64,000 bases of DNA from Carettochelys insculpta (taxonomy: Eukaryota > Chordata > Testudines > Carettochelyidae): positions 26,938,598-27,002,597 of the forward strand of contig NC_134138.1 in the NCBI RefSeq assembly GCF_033958435.1, in the 5' to 3' direction. The position numbers were made by a program, and so were the translations under genes. Of the stretch, positions 46,966 to 59,145 are shown in pieces; the first letter of the stretch is position 1, and the number at the start of each line of letters is the position of its first letter. The notes under the pieces were generated by a model. The model saw nothing but the letters and a program-made list of their open reading frames with translations. It was not told the DNA's origin and ran no database searches.

Positions 46966-49042
46966 ATGACCAAATCGAACATTTCAGCACCACTGAAATG
47001 CTTCATCCAGATTCACTTTTGAAAATAAAATTTTATCCCAATTAACATGCTCCCAGAGGATGTTGGGGTTTCAGCATAGTGACATTTTTCAATGGCAATG
47101 TTCCATTGGAAAATTTTCAACCAGCTCTATTCCAAACCCCATTGTACTTTCGCCTGAACCAAAACCCCAGATCCAAACGACTTGGTCTGGATTCTGAGTT
47201 TCATGTGGGAAATGAATTCTATAAGGCAGTTTAACAGGTCATTTGATGTCAGGAAGTGGCACCAACCAGTGGCTCCAATAGTTTTTATAGCTTGACAGAA
47301 ACACATAATGGGGGACAAACTCTTTTGGTTAATTGGAGGAGCCAAAGTCTTGGGTCTTGCAACCACATCTTTGTTTTGCTCCCTTCCCCCACCACTTTTT
47401 CTGTTTCTGTAGCAGCTTGAAGGGTATTATAATCTTGGCATCGATGGTCCTATCATTACTGTTAGGGAACTGCACCAAGGGTGAAAAAGGATCCCTATTG
47501 GCTGCATGTGAAAATCAGCGTAAGCCATTTCTAAGGCAAATGTTCAAGAAATTACAGGCAAAATGCCCTTCTGAAAAAGATCTCACTCCTCTGGAAAAGC
47601 TGGTATAAAACTTCCCCTGAACAGCTACACCAGCAAAATTTAAAGTTAAAAAAGTAACAGAGAAGGGTGTTTTAAAAACAAAACAGTCCTGCATAGGCTG
47701 CAACTTCCTTCCAGCCTCTTATCTGTCTGCTTACTCTGAAGCTACTAGGTAAGTCTATGCCCTACTAACTTCACTTCTACATACACAGACTCCTTACTGG
47801 TGAATCATTGTTATAGAGCTCCCATGGGTAAGCAATTAGTTCCCGACTGAGCTCAGTTAGACACCATGCATCACTAGTCCAGCCCTTTCCACCTGTGTGG
47901 GAATGGGACCCTGGAGACTTGAGCAGGGAGTTACCTCTTTGTCTGCCAGATGCAGGGTGGGTCCTCAAACATTATATGTCATATTTAATGTTTTCTTTTT
48001 TATGAAAATCCTACACAATGTGTTGACACTTTTTGAAACTTTTATGACCTGCCCCTGGATTTTGCAGTTTGCATCCAACTGTTAAGAGCTTTCAGATTAC
48101 TAGAGCTGGTTGGAAAAATTTGGATGGGACAGTTTTGTGAAGGAAAGCCCACTTCTGTGGAAATTGAAATACTTTGCAAAATCATGCTCATTTTGCCAGT
48201 ATTTTATATGAAGAAAGTACTGAGAACATCCTAACTTCTTGTCCTTTTTGGCTTTCTCAGAATGAAATATTTTAATTTTTCCCTTTGAAAGAACATTGTT
48301 TGGATTTAAAAAAATTGTGGTAGATTCTATGTTATACTATAATATGCCAAAACCAAATCTTTTTTGACTGATCTGAAATTATTTTTTGAAAGATATTTTA
48401 CAGTGTCGAAGTATTGTTCCAGATTGGAATGAAAATAAAATGCAGAATTTCGAAGTCCTCTGTGAAACAGGATTTCCATTTTCTGAACAACTCTGCTGCT
48501 AATCTGCAGGCAGCAAGACTTGAAAACCATGTTAAGAACATGCAATGGAAGCTGGGGAGTTGCATGTGCAAAAGGACCTTTTCTTCGAACAATGATCCAC
48601 TTAAGAGCATACAGCAGGGCCAACAGCCACTGCAGGCCCAGGGGCAAGATGGAAGGGGGGGGCTCCACTCCCCACCTCGGAAGGGGCAGGACCAATGGCA
48701 GAAAAGCAGGGCTGAAGGCAGTCAGCCCTGTGACCCGCTTCACACTCCCTCAATGCTGCAGCGACATTTCAAAGAGGTGCAGAGCTCCGGCTGCTGCCAC
48801 CGTTACTTCAGCAGCAGTGGCAGCCGAAACTCCTTGCCCCTTTGATATTTTGGACCTTGGGAAACATCCCTCTTCGCACTCTTTTGCCAGCAAACCTGAA
48901 CGCATACATACAAGAACCAAGCTCAGATCTGGATCTCAATTGTTTTAGGGTTTGGGCTGTGACTGCAAGTTTTTATTTATTTAGTCATTTATTTATTTTT
49001 GCTTTGAGCCCACCTCTAATAAATACCTATCTTGCTGTTGTT
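46966..49042. other. Unassigned DNA with one suggestive frame
   Basis: A 91-residue frame at 47333-47608 has a hydrophobic stretch (IIILASMVLSLLLGNC) and then a basic, lysine-rich end (FLRQMFKKLQAKCPSEKDL). A pyrimidine tract ending 'tttctgtag' lies just inside it at about 47403-47411. I do not recognise the product, and it could be chance. Other frames, including 48414-48948, have no domain. Confidence 0.3.
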
Positions 49043-49459
49043 CAGTGGTTTTCAACCCGTGCTGGTGTGCCGTGGGAACTGGCTAAGCGTGCTGTGAAAT
49101 GTCATCAAGTGCCCCTCACAGTGATTCTTTGTAGAGCTGCCAGAGAGGGAGGGGGGAAACGGACAACTCCACACCAGCTGGGACTTAAGGAGCAAGGCTA
49201 CCTGAGTCCCAGCTGGTGCAGGGTAGGTCAGTCCCGCCCCCTCCTCCCATGGTAGCTTTTTGCAGACAGGGGAATGCTGATCCCCACAGGGTCCCGTTCA
49301 CGCTGTGGCAAGGGGAGAGCGAGGGAGCCTGTTGGAACTGGGATATGGTATAAATGTTCACGCCTCCTCCTCCACTTCTGTGAGTAAAGAGCAGGTGTGC
49401 TGTGGAATTGTTTGTCTCGTGGAAGTGTGCTGAGTTACTGAAAAGGTTGGGAACCACTG
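49043..49459. mobile_element. hAT (Charlie-type) MITE
   Basis: A 417-bp element with ends 'cagtggttttcaacccg' and inverse 'cagtggttcccaaccttt', the CAGTGGTTCTCAACC signature of Charlie-like hAT elements. The flanking 8-mers (CTGTTGTT and GTATATTT) do not match, so the duplication has decayed or the copy is old. Confidence 0.8.
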
Positions 49460-50619
49460 GTATATTTTGTACACACACAGTTTAAGTGCTACGTTTTGAA
49501 AAGTTGCCTTGATTCCTCAGCTGGCTCATATAACTCTCCCCCTCCATCCCAAAGGACTGCAGACTTGGAAGTGAATCTCGACTGCATGAAGCCGCAATAG
49601 TGAAGGAGAGAGAACTGTACAGAAGAATTGAGGTCTAGTCCAAAGTCCGTTGAAGGCATTGTGTCAGACTCTTCCTGCAGAAAGACAGGGTGGGAAGCTT
49701 TGCTCCCAGAGGGTGCCACTGCTTAGGACTCATATCTAAGTTGTTTACAAGTACAAATGTGTTTGGGAGCCTTTGGATAGCTACAGAAGCCAATTTTTAA
49801 AAGTTTCAGTACCACTGAAGGGATTATATTCCTTACTGAGAAGCTGAACATCTTAATTTAATCATCAGTTTTACCTCATGAAAGCTTTTTCTTGTGTAAC
49901 AAAAGAAGGGAAAACCCTTTAATTGCTCCATTAACGGAAAGCAATCCTGAGAGGGGGGAAATGTTGTGACTCATCTCCACAGCAACCAAGAAATGATGAC
50001 ATGAATGCAGCAATGGATTATGCTTGTTTAGCAACAGCCCTACAACACATAAATACATATTCAGTGACCTAAGAGTTACTGAGGCCGTGATGGTCCACAG
50101 CTCTTAACCCACCAAATCAGCCAGTAAGGCTGGGTGGTGGGAATGTCTACCTGATATCATCTGTACTAATGCTGTGGGTTCTTAGGTTCCGTTTTGATTT
50201 TTAATACAAACAAAAAGTTAAATGAAAGGGGAAAGGAAGCTGGATTAGAGGATTTTTGTCAATGAAAATAAAAGAGCTGAATGTATACCCTCTGCTTGTG
50301 ATCAAGAAAATCTGCTCCTATATACATAACATTGATTCTGAGCAGTCAGTTATGGTGTGAAGACTGTCATCTCCTAAGCACACACCACTGCCACGGGTTC
50401 TCAGGTCCACCCGCTGGCAGCTGTAGGAGGCAGCTATTCACTGTGAACCAGCTCCCATGGGGATTATTTTGCATATGCTTCATATGGACACACCTTCATA
50501 TGCAAGCTACAGAATTTTCACTCGCAAGCCCCATACTTACTCCTTATGGAAAATATCCCATCAAGTGTAATAGACAATACTAATCTGTTTTTTTGTTGGT
50601 TTTTTTTACAGTTTTTAAC
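49460..50619. other. Unassigned non-coding DNA
   Basis: Nothing recognised. Confidence 0.45.
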
Positions 50620-51250
50620 AACACTGTAGACCTGACTACAGAATGATATCCCCACTGCAAAGAATTCTATACTACCATTACTTTACCCTTGTACTCCAAG
50701 TGGAATATAGGTCATCTACAAGTCTCCTCCACTTTACTCTGTCTCGGGACAAAACTTACAGCTGACTCCAGGAGTACCCTAGTTGTTATCCTTCTATCTC
50801 AGTAGATCTTCCCCACGTTATCTGAGGTCTTCCTCTTTTGCGTTTTCTGTGTGGGTTCCATGTGAGAGTTTGATGGACTAGGCTTGATGATGGTTTTCTG
50901 AGAGTGTGGCCTAGCCATTCTCACTTTCTTCTCTTGAGTTGACTGTCAATTGGTTCTTCTCCTTCTCTGTTCCAAAGTTCCTCGTTTGTGAGCCAGTCTT
51001 GCCGTTTGATGTGAAGCATGTACCTCAGGTATCTGTTTGTGAATGTCTATAGCTTGTGATCTGAAGACTGTTTAGTACAGAAGGTAGCGCATCCACACAA
51101 GAGCACACTCTTCATGTTTGTGTTGAAGATCTGCAGTTTTGTCTTTGCAGATATCATTTGTGAAATTGACATGGTATGGAAAGTCTTGAATGCAGCTGTT
51201 GCTTTCCCTATCCTGGCAATGAGTTCCTTATAGAATTCTGTTGCACGGTT
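50620..51250 (-). pseudogene. LINE reverse transcriptase C-terminal fragment, RTE-like
   Basis: Read on the minus strand, one frame with several stops gives ELIARIGKATAAFKTFHTMS, AKTKLQIFNTNMKSVLLCG, NRYLRYMLHIKRQDWLTNEE, WLGHTLRKPSSS and KRKRGRPQITWGRS, the thumb and C-terminal blocks of RTE-like LINE RTs. It differs from the LINE at 52.4 kb (different wording of the same blocks). No catalytic core remains. Confidence 0.75.
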
Positions 51251-52449
51251 TTAGAAAGTCTATAGAAAAAATATCATCGTCTCAAATTCTATAGGTCCTA
51301 GGAGTAATTTCTAGTAAGACAAAAAAAAAACCTCTTTGCATTTCTATAGGACCCTGGCTGGTTTATTTTGAATCAAATTTTATAGAGCTTTTCTATTATG
51401 GGCCAGGTTGCTATCATTAGTGTTCCTCTCCATAATACGCAAGCTAGGTTACATGCATATCCTCTGCTAGACGGAATACCAGACCTGCTGGAGTGTGTAT
51501 GTTCATATTCCCCCCAATAGCTGAGCCATTGAAGTTATTAGGGTTACTGCTATTGCTGCTAAAGGAAATTCTCATTTAGCTCAGGTTGTAATGTCTTTTC
51601 GTTTTGGAGCAGATATTTTGTCTCTACGTAAAGTCCATATGGTTAGGCAATGTGCAGTACTCTTGAAGATGCTGAAACTTTTAGGGCTGACCATACTCAG
51701 TGGAGACGGGAAACTGGGCTGGGATGGACCATCAATCAGACGTAATATGGCGGTTCCCATATTCCTACTTGTATGACATCCTTTGTGATCCTGGAATCAT
51801 TTTTTTGCCAAAGCTCCTCTTTGCAGTCAAGCAGACCTGCCTTTATTCCCATTCACAGCCTTATACCATTCAAGTGGCAGCTGCAGCAATTGCTTACATA
51901 GAAAAGTAATAATAGAAAAGTACTTAATGTACATGTGTCTTTCTAGCAAATAAAAACTGGAAGTGAAAATGTCACATCTCTATGGTTTATTAGGGAGTGC
52001 TTCATAGATCAATGGTCCTTTCAACACAGCCTTGGAACTGCTACATTTGTATATTTTGCGCCATTGCTCATTATTGTAATGCTGCCAGCAGCGACTCAAG
52101 ATCATGAGTACTGACTCCAGGGTAAACTGTTAGGAAACAAGGTTCCAACCCTTAATTGGGTTGAGGCTTATACTGAGATTTTACCAACAGTAAGCTCCTC
52201 CGTTATTATAACACCTGTAATATGCAATCACAGACAGTCCTATTGGGCACTCTGATCTATCTTGACATGCAGGTGAGCTTTTCTTTGTGACAAATAGACC
52301 CTGAGAATCACAGAAATATCCAGGTTATTTCCAGTCCTAAGAGACCAATCATTTATCCCTGGTCAATTGCACCTTAGATCTCACACCAAAGACAAGGGTT
52401 GCCATATTCTGCTGGTTTCTGTCCATGTATATTTTTCCTACCAGTATTA
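51251..52449. other. Unassigned non-coding DNA
   Basis: Nothing recognised except possible repeat wording at 52300-52390 ('caattgcaccttagatctca'). Confidence 0.4.
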
Positions 52450-55400
52450 ATGAAATTAACTCCGCCATTGCCGGTCCTAAGACCGGATGAAAAAGGAGGA
52501 AGGTTGGACATTGGGCTAGCAACCCGATCCCGTAAAACCTATCAATCACTACAGAAACAACAAGTGCAACCAAACAGAATAAATAAAGCCTAATTCGGCA
52601 CGAAGGTATCAGCTCTTTCTCTATGATGGCGCTAAATGAAAGCCAAAAGGAAATTCAGTGCCTGATGCAGAGCTCGATCCTAAGTGCCAAAACCACGACA
52701 AAAGTCAGAACCTGGAACATATGAACATTATACCAGTGTGGAAAGCTAGCGCAGTTACTTTGCGAATTTGACAGCTACCAAATGGACATTCTAGGTGTTA
52801 GCGAGATGAGGTGGTTAGGAAGTGACAGGATACTCAGTGATGGAAAGACCATTCTATACTCTGGAAATGATGACCAACATGTGCACGGTGTAGGTCTGGT
52901 ACTCAGAAAGGATGCAACACAGGCATTAATTGGATGGAAGCCCATGAGCGAGCGCATTATCACAGCAAGGTTCCAGTCGAGGCATGCAAAGACTACCGTG
53001 ATTCAAGTATATGCACCAACTGAGGATGCCGACGAAACCAAAGAGACGCATTTATGACCTGCTGCAAGACACTATCAATGGTGTCCCCAGTCACGATATG
53101 AGGCTACTTATGGGCGATATTAATGCACGAATAGATAGCAAAAGACACGGATGGGAACACATGATCGGCCCATACGGATCAGCGACACAAATGAGCAATA
53201 ACGGAGAGCACCGACAGCTGTTCTGTAGTATGAATAACTTGTGTATTGGAAACAACCATTTCACACACAAAAATATTCATAAGAGAACATGGCGGTCTCC
53301 TCATAGCATGACTAACAACGAAATCGACTATCTCTGTATCAGCAAACGCTGGCGATCAGCGCTGTTAGATGCAAGAATGTATCGTGGAGCTGATATTGGA
53401 TCAGACCATCATCTTCTGATGGCATCACTTCGCCTTCGCTTAAAAAGAGAAAGAGAAAAGCAACCACTCTAGTCCTTCGCAGTTGAAAAGCTGAGAGATC
53501 AGGGCATGGCTGAACAGTACAAGCTCGAACTCAAGAATCAGTTCCAACAAATGCATCGTGAAAATGAACTCGAAGACCAGTGGTTGCGGTTCAAACAAGC
53601 AGTGACTAAGAGCATGGAAGAGACGATTGGCTGGAGAAGAGGCATGCAAAGAGAACGCTGGATACAAGACAGAACCTGGAAACTGATAGATGAGTGTAAA
53701 ATCACAAAACAGCATAGAGACCAGGCAAAATCGCCAAATGAGATAGCAGAGGCTATTGCAAAGTACTAATTGCTGGATCATCAAGTTAAGAAAAGCTGTC
53801 GGGCTGACAAAAAGGAATGATTGGAACATAAGGGTGCTGAAGCAGAAGAAGCTGCTAAGAAATGTGACACCAAGATGCTGTATCGTATTGTCCGAGAATT
53901 AATGGGTGCAAGATGCAGTCCCAATGCTCCTATCAAGGATAAGAACGGGAAGATCTTACTTAGTAAAGAAGAGCAAGATGCACGCTGGATAGAGCATTTC
54001 AAAGAGATATTAAACCAGCCAGCTCCAGCCACAACCTACAATTTTAGTAATTCCAATCCTTCTGATGAACTAGAAGTAGACCTAGGCGTGATCAAATTTG
54101 AAGAAACGGATAAAGCCATTAGATCGCTGAAGAATAACAAGGCCGCTGGTCTTGACCAAATCAAAGCCGAATTACTAAGGTATGGGGTCAACAGTGTCGT
54201 GCAAGAACTAACGGGGTTGTTGAACACATGCTGGCAAGCAGAGTGTGTCCCAAGTGATTGGCGGAAGAGAGTGATTGTTAAGTTACCAAAAAAGGGGAAC
54301 ATCACCGATTGTAGTAATTGGAGAGGCATTACGCTCTTATCAGTCCCGGGCAAAGTGTTTTGTATTGTCCTCCTCAGGAGGCTTCTGGCCGCAGTGGATA
54401 ATACACTGTGGGAGGAGCAGGCTGGATTTTGGCGCAGACACTCATGCAGTGAGCAAATTTTCACATTGCGCAACATCATTGAACAGAGTATTGAATTTCA
54501 ATGGCCACTGTCAATAAACTTTATCAATTTCAAAAAGGTGTTTGACAGCGTACATAGAGAGTCATTGTGGAACATAGTACATAGTTGTGGTATCCCATAA
54601 CGCTACATCAACACCTTCCAAAATCTCTACCTAAACTCCAGTTGCTGTGTGAGGACTGATAGTGGTATGACCGATTTCTTCAATATTGACTCTGGTGTGC
54701 AGCAAGGGTGTGTTCTATCACCATTCTTGTTCCTTTTGGCTGTGGACTTCATTATGAGGAAAGCAATGTGCAGGACGAATTTTGGTATCTCTTGGGAAAA
54801 CCAGTGCCGGCTCACGGATCTGGATTTCGCTGATGATATCACGCTGCTTGCAGAAATGGACGAATGCTTGCAGAACATGACAACAAGTTTAGAAAAAGAA
54901 GCAGATAAAGTTGGGTTGAGGATAAACAGCAATAAAACAAAGGTGATGCGGATCGGAAAAGCTCAGGCGAACACACCAATAGTGGTTGAAAGTCAGTCCT
55001 TAGAAGATGTCCGGCGGTTCACCTATCTTGGCAGCACTCTGTCCAATGATGGGGATGTCAAGGCAGATGTCAACTGCAGAATTGGGAAAGCCTCAGCAGT
55101 GTTCAAAAGACTATGCCCAATTTGGTCTGCGTCAACAATTGGCCTTGCTAGAAAGCTTCGACTCTATAGCACTGTTGTCATGTCCACTGCAATCTACGCC
55201 AGTGAAACATGGAAAAACTCTGCAAGAATATCACATAAGCTGAATGTGTTCCACCAACGATGTCTGCGTAAGATCCTTTGTGTTACCTACATCGATCACA
55301 TTACTAACGAAGAGATTCTATGAAGATGTGGTCTGCGGAGACTGCAGGATGTTGTGGCAGAGCGTAGATTGCGTCTTGCTGGACACATCTTGAGTCTTTC

Positions 55401-55615
55401 AGATAATCTTCATCCAAAGGTAGCGATGCGATGGACACCAGCTAAAGGAAAGAGAAAGAGGGGACACCAGCTAAAGGAAAACATGATGAAGCACTGTTAA
55501 AGAAGACTTTAAGAACATTGGTATAATGTGGGAAGAAGCAGAACAGTGGCATCAGACCGAAAGCTCTGGAGAGCACTGGTTGCCCAATGTGCCCAGACGC
55601 ACAGGCGGACCTAAG
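52450..55615 (+). pseudogene. Near full-length RTE-like LINE, endonuclease plus RT, inactive
   Basis: The frame starts at ATG 52623 and reads TKVRTWNI, then TGA (52722-52724). The endonuclease follows: MDILGVSEMRW, YAPTEDADE, then after a shift near 53045, RLLMGDINARID, NNEIDYLCIS and GSDHHLLMAS. The RT has NNKAAGLDQIKAELLRYG, NITDCSNWRGITLLSVPGK and GVQQGCVLSPFLFLLAVD. Motif C is intact (DLDFADDITLL), then FTYLGSTLSNDGD and RCLRKILCV. Motif A reads FINFKKVFDSV with Asn (codon 54526-54528) where the catalytic Asp belongs. Stops fall at 53470, 53767, 53818, 54598 and 55321 in one frame. The sequence from 52450 to the ATG looks like 5' UTR. Confidence 0.9.
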
Positions 55616-56573
55616 TCTCAGTCTAATTAATGAAATGACACACATTTAAGGCAAGGGCATGTGAAGTGAGGTGTATGTTGATTGCACACAACATTGACTG
55701 TGAGAGCTGTGTGTGCCCTCTGAATCCAATCAAAGCAATGTTATGGTTCAACTGACACACCCCACAGATTCTACGTATGCGAATGCAGTTAGCAAAACTA
55801 TCCTGGGAGACCATCTTGGTTAGAACAATCTTGTGGCCCATTGAGAGGAAGGAAGACTGCTCAAGTGGCCCACTCACTAGCATTGGCTGCCCATTGCTGG
55901 ACTAGGGAGAAAGGACTAGAAACCACAGTTGACTGTGACTTGCAGTTCTGATCAAGTGAGCAGGTGCCTGCCATTTGGGTTCACTAAAAAGGATATTGAC
56001 TAGATAAGAATGTATTGTCTTTCTTAAAGCTGAATTTAAAAATACCATTCCGGGCTCAGGGGAGGTTTGAATGTACTTTGGGGTTTTTTTGGAGTTCAGC
56101 ATAGACCTAGTAGTAATCATGAAATGTTAATATTATCAGCCAGTGGGATATCAAGATCATTACAATGTTTTCAAGAGTGAGGAGTGATTCTGGATGCTGT
56201 GATATCTGGTACCTAATTGGAGACAACTTGAAGAGGCCTGATTTTCGAGGGGTCTTATTGGTCTGATTAACCTGCCATTTTAAGCATGATTGCTGCTGCG
56301 TTTACCATCATGTCACCATCTCAGTACTGCCAACCCCAAGAGTTCAAAAATCATGATTCAGCCCCATCGTGCAAAAGAAATCACTAAATTCTTTATTTCT
56401 AAAAGATTGGATCATGTTTGGCCTGTCCCCAGATTTTTCAGTTCCTGATGCACAGACCCTGTGTACTTGTATGACAGCGAGCACTGCCTGTTCTCCCACA
56501 TGTGAAACTCAGAGGGCGAGTTGGACCCCTGAAGCAGGTGCTCCTGCTCAGTTACCCACCTGAGATTAATGTA
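55616..56573. other. Unassigned non-coding DNA
   Basis: Nothing recognised. Confidence 0.45.
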
Positions 56574-56899
56574 TGCAGGTTGAACCTCTCTAATCCGGAA
56601 CTCTCTCGTCTGGCAACATCTGTAATCCGGCATTATATTAGTTAGGTAGACAGCCACTTATCATGGGTGTGGCCAAGTTTCCTGTGGTCCCAGAAAGTTT
56701 CTGTATAGACACCAGTCCTGGCTCTCAGTGTTCTGTGCTGTTATTTAGCTGTAATTTACCCCTAACTGTCTTGGAGCCGAGTAAGCAGTGGAAGTGTTGG
56801 TAATGCTGCTAGACAATATCAACCTCCCGTAGTTTGGCAAATTATCTCGTTCAGCACCAGTCAGGTACAGAGGGTGCCAGGACAGAGAGGTTCAACTTG
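56574..56899 (+). mobile_element. MITE, family T copy 3
   Basis: The best-preserved of three copies in the window. The left end 'caggttgaacctctctaatc' is mirrored by the right end 'agagaggttcaacttg'. Internal 'taatccgg' and 'tctcgtctggcaacatc' phrases recur. TA dinucleotides flank it (56572-56573 and 56900-56901), compatible with Tc1/mariner (Tigger-like). Confidence 0.75.
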
Positions 56900-57832
56900 T
56901 ACATAATCATACAAGATGCAGCCTGATCATGTGGAGCTTCCAACTTCTCTCCAAGCCCCTCAAAAAACAATTAACTAATTCTACATCCACAAATTGTATA
57001 TCTGCCCATCCTCCAGTTAATGAATTAATTAGGCACACCACATCAACTCATTTTCCTTCTCTGGCAGCACCCACGTCTGGTTATGATCCAATACACACAT
57101 CCATTCTGCATCTTCTTAACCCATCCCTTTTGTTTTACCTCATCTCTTCCTTCACTCCCCAGCCTCATACACCTCTGTTCTTCCTCCATCTCCAGCAGCT
57201 GTTCAAAGCCCCATCCCCTGCTTTTAGACTGGAAGGGGCAGGCCAAGGAGCTCTTTACTTTGCACCATCATCAGGGGCTACTAATTTAATGGGACTACAG
57301 ACTCCTGTTCACTAAGGCAATCGAGGGTTGCACAATGCAATTTTTGCACACTTTATCAATACGCAGAAACTATACGTATACTATCAGCCTCCTTTCTCAG
57401 CTCGTCCAGGAACTTCTTCATTAGGGGAATGTGACATATTCTCCTGAAATACATGGTGACATTTGGGTTTTTCCTACCCTCCCACAAATGTTGCCAAAGT
57501 ACCTCTTGATGGTTTACAGAAATCCTGGCCTACTAACTGGGTCATTTTCAAGTCCTTAACAAAATACCTAACTGCCTTGCATTTCAATTTGTTTTGTATG
57601 CCATTGCAAGTAACATGCATATTAAGGTCTGAAATGATGCTGTGTGGAAGCCAATATTTTCAAATTTACATGCATTTTAGCAGGGACGTAGAGTAGAAAG
57701 CTCTTGTGGTCCCTTGTGACCATATGACTTTATGCCTGAAATTAGGTAAGACAATATCTCATTATCCAGTGAAAAGTGGCTTTTTAAGCAAAAATTGTAT
57801 ACATTTGCATTTTAATTTTCCTCTGTTTTCAG
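56900..57832. other. Unassigned non-coding DNA
   Basis: A pyrimidine-rich 128-residue frame at 56929-57315 looks compositional. A donor-like 'attaggtaag' sits at 57741-57750, 87 bp before the acceptor described next. Confidence 0.35.
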
Positions 57833-57948
57833 TGCATCTTGATACTATGAATGAAGTAAAAAATGTAGTGGATGAAATTGAAGAAAACAAAACTGTATAC
57901 AATTTCTGGAAAAAGAAAAAAGTTAATTTATCTCAACCTGCTTACTAG
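57833..57948 (+). CDS. Candidate terminal exon, unrecognised protein
   Basis: A pyrimidine tract ending 'tcctctgttttcag' (57817-57832) is followed by 116 bp of open frame up to TAG at 57946-57948. It encodes HLDTMNEVKNVVDEIEENKT and then a tryptophan- and lysine-rich end (YNFWKKKKVNLSQPAY). The composition is less random than the neighbouring frames. The donor-like site at 57746 would join in phase (the split codon gives Val), but the 87-bp interval is open too, so it does not prove splicing. No polyadenylation signal was seen close downstream. I do not recognise the gene, and chance is quite possible. Confidence 0.25.
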
Positions 57949-59059
57949 CTTTGAGGCATGTTCCACTAGTGAAACTGAAAACAGATGTCTGGGGAAATGC
58001 AGTGGTGGGAAAGGAGCAATGACCAAAAATCATCATAATGCTTTTTCTTTGTTTGTTTGTTTGGATGGATTTTATATGAGTGAGAACCAGTGTCTGTGAA
58101 GTCCATGTTGCAGAAGCCCACAAAGCATCAGTACTTAGTGCCCAAAATGAATTCCTACTAAGCAGAGCCCTAGATTTATTGCTATATTTGCATAGGAAAA
58201 CATGCCCTGTGGAGTGACGGCCCCTGCCATTTTATGGCTCACTGGCACTTTGACATGAGGGCAGCTATTGCTGGGTGGCTGCAAGCTAACACAGATGTTT
58301 CTCTAGTAACCATTTACCTTCTCTCTTGTGGATTCATCTTCCTAAATGTATCAAGAGCTTCATGTGAAGTGTTACGGATTCAACATATGAAAGTTTGTAA
58401 AGTCATGGGGGAAAGGCAAAGTGATTGATGAACAAAAGGTGCAACAGGCTTGTATTTCTATACTTCTTTGTAAGTGTCACCCAACTGAAGTCTGCCTGGG
58501 CAGCCTGTTTTAGAGGAGAGAAAGCCTTAAAGTGTTCATGCTGGTGGGTTAATCTTTTCTTCTGGGTTATACGTGAAGATACAATGCTGAGTGACAAAAA
58601 AGAATTTTAGTTATTTTTATTCTGATTATACTTTTCACTGCTAATGAAGAAGCAGTCAAACAGCCTGCAGCTTTTCACTGTGTTGTAATCAGCCTGAGAG
58701 ATGACTGGTGAAAGATTTCTGCAGAAATGGTGAAATGCATATCGGTTGAAAAATCCAGACAGGGCTTATTCTGGTTAAGAGGTAAGTTTTGGTAAGTGAG
58801 GCTGAAAATTTCAATTACTGGTCGTACTTGAAGGCAAATATTTCCATTAAAATAACAGCCCAGGAAACATTAAAATAAGCTTATTGTTATCTGTGTTACC
58901 GTTGAGCTGAGAGGTCCAGACAAATTGATGGCTCCGTTATTCTAGACATTGTGTACAATGTGCACAGGACCATAGTATCCAACAGTCACTAACCCAAACA
59001 GCATTACAATCTAAATAGGTTGAAGTGATTACTACCTAGTTCTTACATAGCATTTTTCA
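57949..59059. other. Unassigned DNA with a second exon-like segment
   Basis: 58725-58781 (57 bp, 19 codons) is bounded by 'tttctgcag' and 'gtaagt' and has an open frame containing MVKCISVEKSRQGLFWLR. The acceptor has a poor pyrimidine tract. No other feature was recognised. Confidence 0.25.
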
Positions 59060-59145
59060 TCTGAAGCTCTCAAATTGTAAAAAAGATGTGTCATTAATTA
59101 TCCCTGTATCCCAGGAGAGGAAACTGAGGCACAGATCACCTCCCA
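59060..59145 (+). mobile_element. MIR/L2-type ancient repeat fragment
   Basis: 'tgtcattaattatccctgta' and 'ggagaggaaactgaggcaca' match the well-known tail wording of old amniote MIR/L2-related repeats. Confidence 0.5.

Noticed and set aside
52593..52606. 'aattcggcacgaagg' resembles a cDNA-library adaptor (AATTCGGCACGAGG)
   Set aside because: It sits inside what looks like LINE 5' sequence, with matching repeat wording on both sides and no vector sequence, so coincidence or a genuine LINE motif is more likely than contamination.
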